Assembly (NCBI GenBank): GCA_964458265.1
Contig: CAYWIF010000008.1
Location: 1-64,000, forward strand
DNA length: 64,000 bases
Source of the DNA: JAGVSR01 sp964458265
Lineage (GTDB): Bacteria; Pseudomonadota; Alphaproteobacteria; Rhizobiales; Hyphomicrobiaceae
Direction: 5' to 3'
The position numbers and the translations under genes are program-made. The notes beneath the pieces are model-generated. The model saw nothing but the letters and a program-made list of their open reading frames with translations, was not told the DNA's origin and ran no database searches. Shown piece by piece: positions 21,807 through 29,699 of the stretch (the stretch's first letter is position 1; the number at the start of each line of letters is the position of its first letter).

Positions 21807-22961
21807 TTAACGATCCGAGCCGGATACGGGGGCGACGGGCCAGCGAACGGTAAACGTCGTGCCGCGTTCGCCAGGGGCACCGCTTTCCAACGTTATGCTG
21901 CCACCGATGCTTTCGACCGAACGGCGCACCAAGGCCAGACCCATTCCTTGCCCTGAACCCGTGCTACTCGTGCCGAGCGTTCGGAACGGAAGAAATACGG
22001 CTGCACGATGCTCAGGTGAAATTCCCGGCCCGTCATCTGCGACCGTGAGAACGATCGCGTTGTTTTCGGGAACAGCAGAGACCGTTACTCGACCTGTCGC
22101 ACGGTCATGGTGCTTGACCGCGTTGTCGATGAGGTTGCGCAAGACGAGATCGAGCGGCGCCGGCATGGTTCTGACGCGTGGCCAGTTTCCCTCCATGGTC
22201 AACCGGATGCCGGGCGGCACATAGATCGACGAGGTTACCGTGTGGACGAGGGCCATTGTATCGACGAGTTCGATCGCGTCGCTCATGCGGGTCACGCTCG
22301 CGTAGTCGAGCAGCGCCGACAACATTTTCGTCATTCTTTGAGACAGTTCGCGAAGCCGGCCGACTTTCTCTTGCGCTTCCGGCGATGCCGGCCCTGCTGC
22401 TAACTCGAGTTCGTCGAGTGTGTAGCGCAGGACGCGCATCGGTGATTGAAGATCATGCGAAATCACCGATGCGTAAGATTCCAGGTCGGCGTTCGCGCGC
22501 TCCAGTGCGCGGGACTTGGTGGCCAGTTCCGATTCCGCCATGAAGCGAGCGCGCATCTGCGCGGTCAGTTCAATCTCGAGTTCCGAGCGGGATTCAGTGC
22601 GGGCGATCAGCAGGAGGAATGCCGCAGCGTCATGCGACCACGAAATCGTCAACGTCGCGCGCGGGCGGCGGGACTCGGGCATCACAAGCGTGATGTCGGG
22701 CAGCTCAATAGCCTGACCGGCAAAGTCTTTCAGCGCGCGGATGTCGTCTTCCATGCCGATGAGCGCGTAAACGCTGTCCGTCAGCGGCTCGCCGATGGCA
22801 ACAAAGCGTGCCAATGCGCCAAAGGTGCTATCGACGATCAAGTCGGGACCGGCCCATACGAGACCGAAGACTTCGCGCTCGGCCAGTTGCCGGACGGCCG
22901 TCAGTAGCGGTGCGGCAGCCAGTTGACGGCCGCGATCAGAGGCGTCGCCGGTCGATGGCAT
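21807..22961 (-). CDS. Cytoplasmic sensor histidine kinase
   Basis: 384 residues with no membrane segment. A PAS-like N-terminal region (about 20-125) is followed by a short coiled coil, a HisKA domain with H169 in SVISHDLQSPMR, and a HATPase domain. The ATPase has the N-box (NLIDNAVKHH), G1 (DDGPGIS) and G2 (GSGQGMGLAL). The HisKA resembles those of phytochrome-like kinases. It begins inside the end of the GTPase gene (26-base overlap), so its translation is probably coupled to it. The signal is unknown; input from the GTPase is a reasonable guess, not shown. Confidence 0.88.
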   Translation of the reverse strand: MPSTGDASDRGRQLAAAPLLTAVRQLAEREVFGLVWAGPDLIVDSTFGALARFVAIGEPLTDSVYALIGMEDDIRALKDFAGQAIELPDITLVMPESRRPRATLTISWSHDAAAFLLLIARTESRSELEIELTAQMRARFMAESELATKSRALERANADLESYASVISHDLQSPMRVLRYTLDELELAAGPASPEAQEKVGRLRELSQRMTKMLSALLDYASVTRMSDAIELVDTMALVHTVTSSIYVPPGIRLTMEGNWPRVRTMPAPLDLVLRNLIDNAVKHHDRATGRVTVSAVPENNAIVLTVADDGPGISPEHRAAVFLPFRTLGTSSTGSGQGMGLALVRRSVESIGGSITLESGAPGERGTTFTVRWPVAPVSGSDR

Positions 22962-23442
22962 CAGCGGTTTCTGCGAAAACGTTGTGGATGTTCTGCCCGG
23001 TTCTGGCGCTGGTGCGATGGAACGCTAAGCCGGGACGCTGCAATCGGTCCGGCAGCACCATTTCGTCCTCGGCCTGTAGCAGATCGAGCTTATTGACGAC
23101 GAGAGAGAGCGTGCGGCCCGGAAGGGCTTCGCGAAAACCGTCGGCCAGATTTCCAAGTGTTTCTAGAGTTCGCGGACGGGTGACATCGCCGACGATCACG
23201 GCGGCGGATGCTTCGCGCATGTAGACATGGCGGAAAATGTGTTCGCCAAAATTGCCGTCGGTGTCCCAGACAATCAGTGCCATGCGCGGGCGCGTAGCGG
23301 TTTCCGGCACTTCATAGCGGTAAACGTCGACGCCGATGGTCGGTTTGTAGTTCATGTCAAAGCGATCGAAAACGAGGCGTTGGACGATTGACGATTTTCC
23401 GACGCCGATTTCGCCGAGCAGCATGACCTTGCGCGCAATCAT
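22936..23442 (-). CDS. Ras/Rab-like small GTPase
   Basis: A 168-residue, single-domain small GTPase of the Ras superfamily in a bacterium. G1 is GEIGVGKS (10-17), switch I holds T35 in YKPTIGVD as in Rab proteins, and G3 is DTDG (60-63). G4 is NKLD (117-120) and G5 is TSAR (144-147). The usual DTAGQ of switch II is DTDGN: Asp for Ala59 and Asn in place of the catalytic Gln61 (Ras numbering), so intrinsic hydrolysis may be slow. There is no C-terminal cysteine for lipidation (ends DAIDRRRL). It overlaps the upstream OmpA-domain gene by 4 bases (ATGA) and the kinase gene by 26 bases. No MglB/roadblock partner is visible. Confidence 0.88.
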   Translation of the reverse strand: MIARKVMLLGEIGVGKSSIVQRLVFDRFDMNYKPTIGVDVYRYEVPETATRPRMALIVWDTDGNFGEHIFRHVYMREASAAVIVGDVTRPRTLETLGNLADGFREALPGRTLSLVVNKLDLLQAEDEMVLPDRLQRPGLAFHRTSARTGQNIHNVFAETADAIDRRRL

Positions 23443-25502
23443 CGGCGCGCCTCGCCCTCGAAGCCGACCTCGAATTCGACGCGGCGATTGGGGCTGCCGG
23501 TGCCTTCGTCTTCGGCGATGTTGCGCAGATCGGTGCGGCCGAGAACGACGAGACGGTTGCGGGGGACGCCAGCGGCGATAAGCGCCGATTCGACTTTTTC
23601 GGCGCGAGAGAGGCTGAGCGGCGAGTTGCGGTCGCTGCCGCCGAGGCCATCGGTATAGCCGATAACCCGCACGACGATGTCGTTGCCAGACATCAGACCG
23701 GACAATTCGCCGAGACGTCTGCCGGCTTCGGCGGGATCGCGATAGGTATCGTCGTCGGAGAAGAAGATGGCGTGAGCACGGGTCCATGCCTCCAGCTTCT
23801 CGCGCGGTGATTTAACAGGCAGCGCCTTGCGCACAGCGACGGCCTGCGCCAGTGCGAGAGCGACGATCTCGGCTTCTTCGGATGCGGTCAGCATCGCGGA
23901 GACAGGCGTGGGGCTGCTATCGCGATCTGCCGGAGTGGTGGGACGGGCAGGGAGTATGTTTGCAAGGTTGCGAACGGCGCTGCGTGTGCGGTCCACTGCG
24001 GCGTCCAACGAGCCGGTGCCGGCTGTGTCGAGTTCGCCAAGCGTGCGCTCCAGTGCCTTGATCGCCTCGTCGGTTTGGGTTCGTTCATTGCCTTCAACGT
24101 CCGCAGCCAATGCGGCGAGCGTCGCACGGGCGCGCGTCAATCGCGATGCCGCACGGTTGAGATCACGTTTCTCCGCTTCCGCGACGATGGCGCGACTGAG
24201 TTCGTCAGCCTTGCCGCGGAGGCGATCGAGTTCAGGCTCGACATCGGCGAGCGGATTGGGGACAGTCGCGAGGTCATCGGTGATCGTCACGTCTGGGAGT
24301 GCGCGCTGGAGCCGTTCGACCAAGGTGCGCTTGGCCGCTGCGTCCGGCGAAAGACCGGTGACCGACAGGCTTTCGCCAAGCCTGCCGGCTTCCACTTTGG
24401 CCGGATAGCCGCGTATTTCCGCGCTTTCGAAAAGGATTTCCCGGGCGATCCGTTCCGTCCGCTCGACGCGCCAATCGGCATAAACGGTCCAGGCGAGCCA
24501 TGCGGCCAGCGGCAGGCCGACGAGTAGGCCCAAAATTTTGACCGGACTGACGCCCCGGCCCCGGCCCGTAAATTCAGCATGCTTGGATTCGATGGATGCC
24601 GTGAGGTGATCTGCAAGATCCGGCAATACAGGTGGGCGCTCGTCGCGAGCTGCCGATCCGAGCTTGCAGACCGACTGGAGAAACGCATCATCGATGACCT
24701 GCTCGACCGCGACCGGGGCCTGTCCGGAACATTTGGCGGCCAGCAAATAAGCGATGGACTCGCGCAGATACACGCGGTCCGCGCCCAGATCGATCTGACG
24801 CAACGCATTGCTGCCGGCATCGAAGGCTTCCGTCGCGAACTCGTTGATGGCGGTGAGGACGCCGCTCATAACTTGATCACGGTTGCCGCCGCCAGCCGGC
24901 CACCTTTCGACAAGCTCGCCGGTGCCGCGCCGGATCAGGTACAGCTCCTCGACCACCAGCCGCTGGCTATCGGCGATCGCCAATTCCGCAACCGACCGGC
25001 CGGTCGCCAGGCTGCGCATGCGCAGCATGACCGGATTCATCTCAAGGCGGCGGTTGATCTGGTCGACGAGGTCCTTCATGGCGCTCGCGACATAGGCTTT
25101 CACGATGCGGCCGGTCACGGGATAGAGGGCTTCGACCAACTCATCCTTGCTATTGCGGATCTCGGTGCGGACGGTGTTGACGACGAATGGCGCAACGGCG
25201 TCGGCGACGGCGGCATGCTTAGCCTGTTCGGCGCGGCGCAGGGCCCCATCGAGAACGGCTGCGACCCGTTCTTCCAGGCGTGCATCGGTGCCAACGCGCG
25301 CGGCGATCTCGTCGATACGGGCGGCAATTTCAGACCGGCTGCGGCCTTCGCTCTCGCTCAGGCTTTGCAGGTCCGCTGCCAGTCCGGCGTGGGCCGACTT
25401 TGCCTCACCGGAGAAATCCTCGATGCGGCGCGCCAAATCGGCAAGCGTCTGGGCTTCACTGTCGAACAGAAGCTGTTTCAGGCGATCAATACTGTCGGGC
25501 AT
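23439..25502 (-). CDS. OmpA-domain inner-membrane protein with long cytoplasmic coiled-coil part
   Basis: 687 residues from ATG 25502 (GAGGTG lies just upstream). A charged N-terminal region starts with a LLF motif (IDRLKQLLFDSE). Helical, coiled-coil segments follow (about 15-160), then a conserved block with EALYPVTGRIV and LVVEELYLIRRGTGELVE (about 120-205). One membrane helix (about 322-341) leads to a BON-like segment (about 370-410) and a second helical stretch. A C-terminal OmpA/MotB peptidoglycan-binding domain (about 575-680) has VRVIGYTDGLGG and LSLSRAEKVESALIA. Without a signal peptide the long N-terminus should be cytoplasmic and the OmpA domain periplasmic. It would thus link the wall to cytoplasmic partners, plausibly the GTPase it overlaps. 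Confidence 0.85.
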   Translation of the reverse strand: MPDSIDRLKQLLFDSEAQTLADLARRIEDFSGEAKSAHAGLAADLQSLSESEGRSRSEIAARIDEIAARVGTDARLEERVAAVLDGALRRAEQAKHAAVADAVAPFVVNTVRTEIRNSKDELVEALYPVTGRIVKAYVASAMKDLVDQINRRLEMNPVMLRMRSLATGRSVAELAIADSQRLVVEELYLIRRGTGELVERWPAGGGNRDQVMSGVLTAINEFATEAFDAGSNALRQIDLGADRVYLRESIAYLLAAKCSGQAPVAVEQVIDDAFLQSVCKLGSAARDERPPVLPDLADHLTASIESKHAEFTGRGRGVSPVKILGLLVGLPLAAWLAWTVYADWRVERTERIAREILFESAEIRGYPAKVEAGRLGESLSVTGLSPDAAAKRTLVERLQRALPDVTITDDLATVPNPLADVEPELDRLRGKADELSRAIVAEAEKRDLNRAASRLTRARATLAALAADVEGNERTQTDEAIKALERTLGELDTAGTGSLDAAVDRTRSAVRNLANILPARPTTPADRDSSPTPVSAMLTASEEAEIVALALAQAVAVRKALPVKSPREKLEAWTRAHAIFFSDDDTYRDPAEAGRRLGELSGLMSGNDIVVRVIGYTDGLGGSDRNSPLSLSRAEKVESALIAAGVPRNRLVVLGRTDLRNIAEDEGTGSPNRRVEFEVGFEGEARR

Positions 25503-25537
25503 GGCCGGCACCTCACCCATGACGGCACCAGCTCCGG

Positions 25538-25843
25538 TCAGCCACGCGACAGGCGGCGGATGTTCTCAGACAGATCGACAACCATGCGCGACAGTTCGTC
25601 GAACGCAGCGCGGCGGTCTGATCCGGTTTCGGCGGCAAGCGTCTCGATGCGCGCGGTGAGTGCATCGACGCGGCGGAAGACCAGACCTTCCAGGTCGCGG
25701 AGCCGGCTTTCGATGGAGGCAATGCGCGCTTCCTGAATGCGCGCCTGCTCGCCGAACAGAAGTTCGCGCACCTGCTCCATGCGGTCAGGCGGGCTTTCCT
25801 TCGGCGCGAGCGCCGGTTTCAAATCGCTGGGCGGTACGTTCAT
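25538..25843 (-). CDS. Small coiled-coil protein, first gene of the GTPase cluster
   Basis: 101 residues, soluble. From about residue 22 it is almost wholly heptad-like (MEQVRELLFGEQARIQEARI onwards). Its MEQVRELLFGEQ echoes IDRLKQLLFDSE at the start of the OmpA-domain protein, followed in both by a similar Arg/Glu-rich helix. The two N-termini may therefore be paralogous or dimerise. 35 bases separate its stop from the next start. I know of no named family. Confidence 0.7.
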   Translation of the reverse strand: MNVPPSDLKPALAPKESPPDRMEQVRELLFGEQARIQEARIASIESRLRDLEGLVFRRVDALTARIETLAAETGSDRRAAFDELSRMVVDLSENIRRLSRG

Positions 25844-25872
25844 GCCAGGGTCCGCGCTTCAATCCCGGGCGC

Positions 25873-25890
25873 GCCCATCGCGCGATGGGC
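25873..25890. repeat. Perfect 18-bp palindrome upstream of the GTPase cluster
   Basis: GCCCATCGCGCGATGGGC lies 30 bases upstream of the first start codon of the cluster, in the gap to the DctP gene. It could be a leader hairpin, an operator or part of a terminator; no T-run follows. The core CCATCGC-N-CGATGG recurs in the hairpin near 30754. Confidence 0.6.
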
Positions 25891-25974
25891 ACGTCCCGGC
25901 CAACTATAACAAACCGTCACAGATACAAAAGACCATGCGCGGTCAAGGTTTAGATTGTGGCGAAAGGCTCCGGT

Positions 25975-27024
25975 CTAGGCCAATTCCGGGCTCTCGGCGG
26001 CGCTTGCACGCCGGTAGGCGGTGTAGCTGCGGTCGATGCGGGACGAGGTCGCGTCGTGGGCCGCCGTGTGGGCGACAACGGCGGCGCAGATACGTGAAAC
26101 GGCGGCGGCGAAGTCGGCCGACGGGCGCGAGAAGCGCGTTGCGTAGCGGGAAACGAGTGCGTTCTCGACGGCGGAACGGGTCGCTCCGGCGTCGGCCAAA
26201 CTCAAGCGGAACTCAGAGTTCGCCACAGTCGAAAAGATCATCTGCTCGTGGGCGCTGAGGCTTTGCCAGGCTGAAAGCGAGATCTTCAGCGCGACCGCGC
26301 CGCCGGCAGCACCCAGCGCGCCGGTAACCGCAAAGGGAAAGTGCTGCGGGAGACCCGCGGCACTCGCCTGCACCAAACCACCCCATGCGGCCGCATCGGT
26401 ATCCGCAGCCGGTAGCGCCTGCTCCAAACGGCGTTCATCGGCGACCACTGGAATTGCTCCCAGCGCACGGATCACGTCAGCGTCGAGGCCACGGACGACG
26501 ACCCTCCGGCCGGCCAGATCTTCCGGTCGCGATACAGGTGATTTCGACCACAGGACGGTATTTGGGCCCGTGTGTCCCGCGAGCAGCGCCTTGAACCCGA
26601 AGCGGCCGCTCAATTCGTCCCACAATTCCTGGCCGCCGCCGGTCGAGAGCCAGTCATCGAGATCGCGCGGTGGCAGCGCTTCGCTTCCCGGCAATCCGCC
26701 GAAGTATGCGAAGGCGGGATGGAGCGACGTGTCCGCTCCGACGAAGCTGACGGCGAAATCCGAAGGTGATGTCGACGCCGTGCGGATGTCGAATGTAACG
26801 GCGCCATTCAACGCGGATTCGATGCTGCGGGCTAAGCGATGGGCGTCGCCGGCGAATCCGGCGGGATGGGCCTCCCAGGGGCAGGCGAAGGTGAACGTGC
26901 GGCGTTCTTTGGCGGCGACATGAGCGGCGTCCGGCGCGCCGCCGGCCTGGACGGCCGTCGAGGCGCAGCCGGCAGCCACGGCCGCGATGCCGCCTGTCGA
27001 TTTCAGAAAATTACGCCGATCCAT
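25975..27024 (-). CDS. TRAP-type (DctP) substrate-binding protein, Tat-exported, orphan
   Basis: 349 residues. It starts MDRRNFLKSTGGIAAVAAGC: a twin-arginine motif (RRNFLKS) followed by a hydrophobic stretch, so export by Tat is expected. The remainder fits the DctP/TRAP periplasmic solute-binding fold of the mannitol/chloroaromatic subgroup (GHTGPNTVLWSKSPVSRPED, RVVVRGLDADVIRALGAIPV). No DctQ or DctM membrane subunits lie in the window, so either the permease is elsewhere or the protein has another role. An unusual Ala/Ser-rich and degenerate C-terminus follows the core. Confidence 0.78.
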   Translation of the reverse strand: MDRRNFLKSTGGIAAVAAGCASTAVQAGGAPDAAHVAAKERRTFTFACPWEAHPAGFAGDAHRLARSIESALNGAVTFDIRTASTSPSDFAVSFVGADTSLHPAFAYFGGLPGSEALPPRDLDDWLSTGGGQELWDELSGRFGFKALLAGHTGPNTVLWSKSPVSRPEDLAGRRVVVRGLDADVIRALGAIPVVADERRLEQALPAADTDAAAWGGLVQASAAGLPQHFPFAVTGALGAAGGAVALKISLSAWQSLSAHEQMIFSTVANSEFRLSLADAGATRSAVENALVSRYATRFSRPSADFAAAVSRICAAVVAHTAAHDATSSRIDRSYTAYRRASAAESPELA

Positions 27025-27111
27025 GCTTCGCGGCTCCGCCAGCTCCCCGTACCCGGTCGCATCAAAGCCGAATGCGGGCTGGAACTCAACGGCCGGTTAC
27101 CGCACGCCGCG

Positions 27112-27537
27112 TCAAGGCCCTTGATCGGGCAGCAGTCGGTTCAACGAATGAAAGAAAGTCTCCGGGCCGACATAGCCGGAAATGCGGCCTACTTCGCGGC
27201 CGTTCTCGATCACCAGCACCGTGGGGACGGTATCGATTGGGGCACTCAGGGCTAGCCGGGAGACGTCCGGCGCATTGATGTCGATGTAGCGCAGAGGGGC
27301 CACCCGGGCGCGCCCGGACGTGGTGTAGGCCGGGGCCACATCGCGGCGAAAAAGGCCGCAATAGATGCAGTTATCTATCTCGACGACCAAAAGTTCAAAG
27401 CGGGGGTCAGGCAGTGCCGAGGTTTCGAGGTCGACGATGGCACGAACCGGCGCGCTGGCGATTGCCAGAAAGACGATAGCGGCAAGGACTTGGGCTAATC
27501 GAGACACGGCGGCACACCTTGCGATCCGAAACGGCAT
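27112..27537 (-). CDS. Secreted thioredoxin-fold protein
   Basis: 141 residues with a signal peptide (about 1-33, ending PVRA). The thioredoxin-like fold has a CIYC redox motif (IDNCIYCGLF), cis-proline block VPTVLVIENG and GRISGYVGPETFFHSL. CxxC with Ile-Tyr is unlike DsbA (CPHC) and thioredoxin (CGPC); it resembles SoxW/DsbE-like periplasmic reductases. The partner is unknown. It lies 87 bases upstream of the DctP gene on the same strand and 72 bases after the NicO gene. Confidence 0.82.
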   Translation of the reverse strand: MPFRIARCAAVSRLAQVLAAIVFLAIASAPVRAIVDLETSALPDPRFELLVVEIDNCIYCGLFRRDVAPAYTTSGRARVAPLRYIDINAPDVSRLALSAPIDTVPTVLVIENGREVGRISGYVGPETFFHSLNRLLPDQGP

Positions 27538-27609
27538 TTAGCCGCTTCCAATCCAAAACACGCGCCAGTGTAACGGTAGGCCCGCGCTGCCGTCAGCAGG
27601 TGGTTAATT

Positions 27610-28770
27610 TCAGAATGGCACCTGCGGCTGCAGCGACCCCATAAAGAAGACCGCACCCATTAGAAGCACGAGACTGGCGCCCAGAAGGCCGGCGCCATCC
27701 GCCACAGCGGTTGCCCAGCCGCTGCCCTCGCCGCCCAGCTTGGCTGCCAGATCGCGCGATCCAACCGCCATCGCAGCCAAGATCGAAACCGTGATTGCCG
27801 TTCCGATGGCCATGGCGAACGTCGCGAACACGCCAGCCCAAAGCAGCCCTTGCGAGAGCGCGAAGACGAGGACCAGAATAGCGCCGGTACAGGGCCGGAT
27901 GCCGACCGAGAATGCAATGGCAAGCGCCTTGCCCCAGGTCAGGTCGCCCTGCAGTTCCTTGGGATCGGGCATGTGCGCGTGGCCGCAGCAATCGGCGTGC
28001 GCATGTCCGTGGTCGATCGGCTGTGCGTGGTTATGATGTCCGTGGTCGTGCGCACATCCGCAATCGTGGTCATGGCTATCGTGGGCGTGATGGCCGTGGG
28101 CGGCAGTTGCATGAGACGGGGCGGCACGCGCGTGGGTTTGCGCCGTCGCGGTGGCGGCCTTGGATGAACGGCGGGCCATGATCTGTTGCACCTGGCTATA
28201 GAGCAGCCAAGCTCCAACGGCGGCGACGAACGCCCAGCTGACCGTTTCGATCCAGCGCTCGGCAGCCGTCATTTCCATGCTGGTTTTATTGAGAATGATA
28301 AAAAGAATGCCGACGAGCACGATGGCTGACAGCGCTTGGATCAGGGCCGACAAAAACGAGAGCATGATGCCGCGGCGAACAGTTTCACGGTTGGCGAGAA
28401 CATACGAAGAAATAACCGCCTTACCATGGCCGGGACCGGCGGCATGGAGAACGCCGTAACTGAAGCCGATGAAGCCGAGGACGAGCGCGGCGTTCACACT
28501 TCCGGAGCGCTTCAATTCCTTCACAGCGTTGGCGAGTTCGCGATTGAGCCGCTGCTGCTGGGTCAACAACCAATTGTAGACGCCGGAGAAAGCGCCAAGC
28601 TCGGCCGCCGGTTGCGCGCCGGCCGGAGACCGGCCAGCGGTCAGTGCGCGATCGGGCGATACTTGCGCGACGACGGCTTCGCCTGCCGCATTGGGCGATG
28701 CTGCAGCCGGGATGCCGGCCACCACCGCTGTTAGGAGAAGTACGGCAAGAGCCGCCAGTCGCCGCATCAT
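27610..28770 (-). CDS. NicO-family nickel/cobalt (metal) exporter with His-rich loop
   Basis: 386 residues from ATG 28770, with a signal-like N-terminus (MMRRLAALAVLLLTAVVAG) and about six to seven membrane helices. Helix motifs typical of the NicO/RcnA family are present: LHAAGPGHGKAVISSYVLA near residue 110 and SVGIRPCTGAILVLV near 290. Between helices lies a cytoplasmic or periplasmic loop of about 60 residues packed with His, Asp and Cys, a metal-binding buffer. RcnA relatives export Ni2+ and Co2+; which metal is moved here is unknown. It overlaps the DUF1007 gene by 4 bases, a common pairing. Confidence 0.88.
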   Translation of the reverse strand: MMRRLAALAVLLLTAVVAGIPAAASPNAAGEAVVAQVSPDRALTAGRSPAGAQPAAELGAFSGVYNWLLTQQQRLNRELANAVKELKRSGSVNAALVLGFIGFSYGVLHAAGPGHGKAVISSYVLANRETVRRGIMLSFLSALIQALSAIVLVGILFIILNKTSMEMTAAERWIETVSWAFVAAVGAWLLYSQVQQIMARRSSKAATATAQTHARAAPSHATAAHGHHAHDSHDHDCGCAHDHGHHNHAQPIDHGHAHADCCGHAHMPDPKELQGDLTWGKALAIAFSVGIRPCTGAILVLVFALSQGLLWAGVFATFAMAIGTAITVSILAAMAVGSRDLAAKLGGEGSGWATAVADGAGLLGASLVLLMGAVFFMGSLQPQVPF

Positions 28771-29438
28771 GTCTTGGCACATGAGAGATGAACGGTGGAC
28801 GCATAGCCAACGCCGGTGCCCTCGTTCGCATCGCCGGCCGTCAACTGACCACCGAACGCGTCATTCAAGCGCTGCAAGTCGGCGAGGTCCTTGTCGGCAT
28901 TACCGACCGTCGCCGCACACCCGGCGGGCGCGCCTTCGCTGAGGCGGATGGGATTTTCCTTTGCCAGGTCGAAGGCGATGAAAAACGTCTGGTCATAGAC
29001 GGCGAACTCGAAACCTTCGGTTTCCGCCGGGACGGGCTCGGCAATCGGGATCGTAAAGTTCAACGACAGCACACCGTCCTTGTGCTCCAGCCAATACTCC
29101 TTCGGCGGAGCAAGCTTGACCGGCGTTTCCTTGATGCGGGCAAAGGTGAAGAACTCGAACTCCTTGAGGCCATCGATATTGACCTGGGCGAGTTCGGCCA
29201 GTTCCTCGCGCGCGAAGACGCCGTCGCCGTTCTTATCGAGACCCTGAACGGCCATGGCGGTGTACATGTCGTCGAACGTCCACCGGTGCTTGAACCCCGA
29301 TACCTTGCCGGCGTCGTAGAGTACCGTTGTTTCGACGTTCACCCAGACGTGCGGGTGTGCGTGGGCGGGATGCGGAGCCGCGAAAAGCAGCGCGGCAAGA
29401 ACTCCTCCGGCAGCCGCCAAATACCCGGCTTTGGTCAT
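28767..29438 (-). CDS. DUF1007 periplasmic protein, partner of NicO
   Basis: 223 residues from ATG 29438, favoured over 29456 because GGAG lies 9 bases upstream. A signal peptide ends in AHPAHAHPHVWV; the His-rich start of the mature chain (HAHPHVW) is typical of DUF1007 and probably binds metal. An EF-hand-like loop (DKNGDGVFAREE) follows. DUF1007 proteins are predicted periplasmic components of metal transport and sit beside NicO genes. Its promoter region (29439-29699) is shared with znuA. Confidence 0.85.
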   Translation of the reverse strand: MTKAGYLAAAGGVLAALLFAAPHPAHAHPHVWVNVETTVLYDAGKVSGFKHRWTFDDMYTAMAVQGLDKNGDGVFAREELAELAQVNIDGLKEFEFFTFARIKETPVKLAPPKEYWLEHKDGVLSLNFTIPIAEPVPAETEGFEFAVYDQTFFIAFDLAKENPIRLSEGAPAGCAATVGNADKDLADLQRLNDAFGGQLTAGDANEGTGVGYASTVHLSCAKT

Positions 29439-29633
29439 CAGTCGTGTCTCCGTCATCGGTCAGCCGCCTGAGGCGCGATGGTGTGCACGCGCCGGTCCAG
29501 CTTACGGGATATGGTTCGCGCCTTTCCTAATACCACTGTCAGCGATCAGCATGGCCTCCTTGCGGCGCCGTACGCGGTTTCGTGACGCTCCAGTAGCGGC
29601 GCTGCGCCATACGATTGCCATGTGGCGCAATTT

Positions 29634-29649
29634 GGATGTTATACTATCC
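29634..29649 (+). promoter_or_regulatory. Zur-type box in front of znuA
   Basis: GGATGTTATACTATCC is an imperfect palindrome resembling the alphaproteobacterial Zur site (ATGTTATAACAT core). It covers TATACT (29640-29645), a good -10 box, so Zur binding would block transcription of znuA 50 bases downstream. It may also act on the divergent DUF1007-NicO pair, whose start is 196 bases away. Confidence 0.6.
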
Positions 29650-29699
29650 GATCGATGCGCGCCGCAGGCGGCGAGGACCATAGAGAGCAAGCGAGACCG

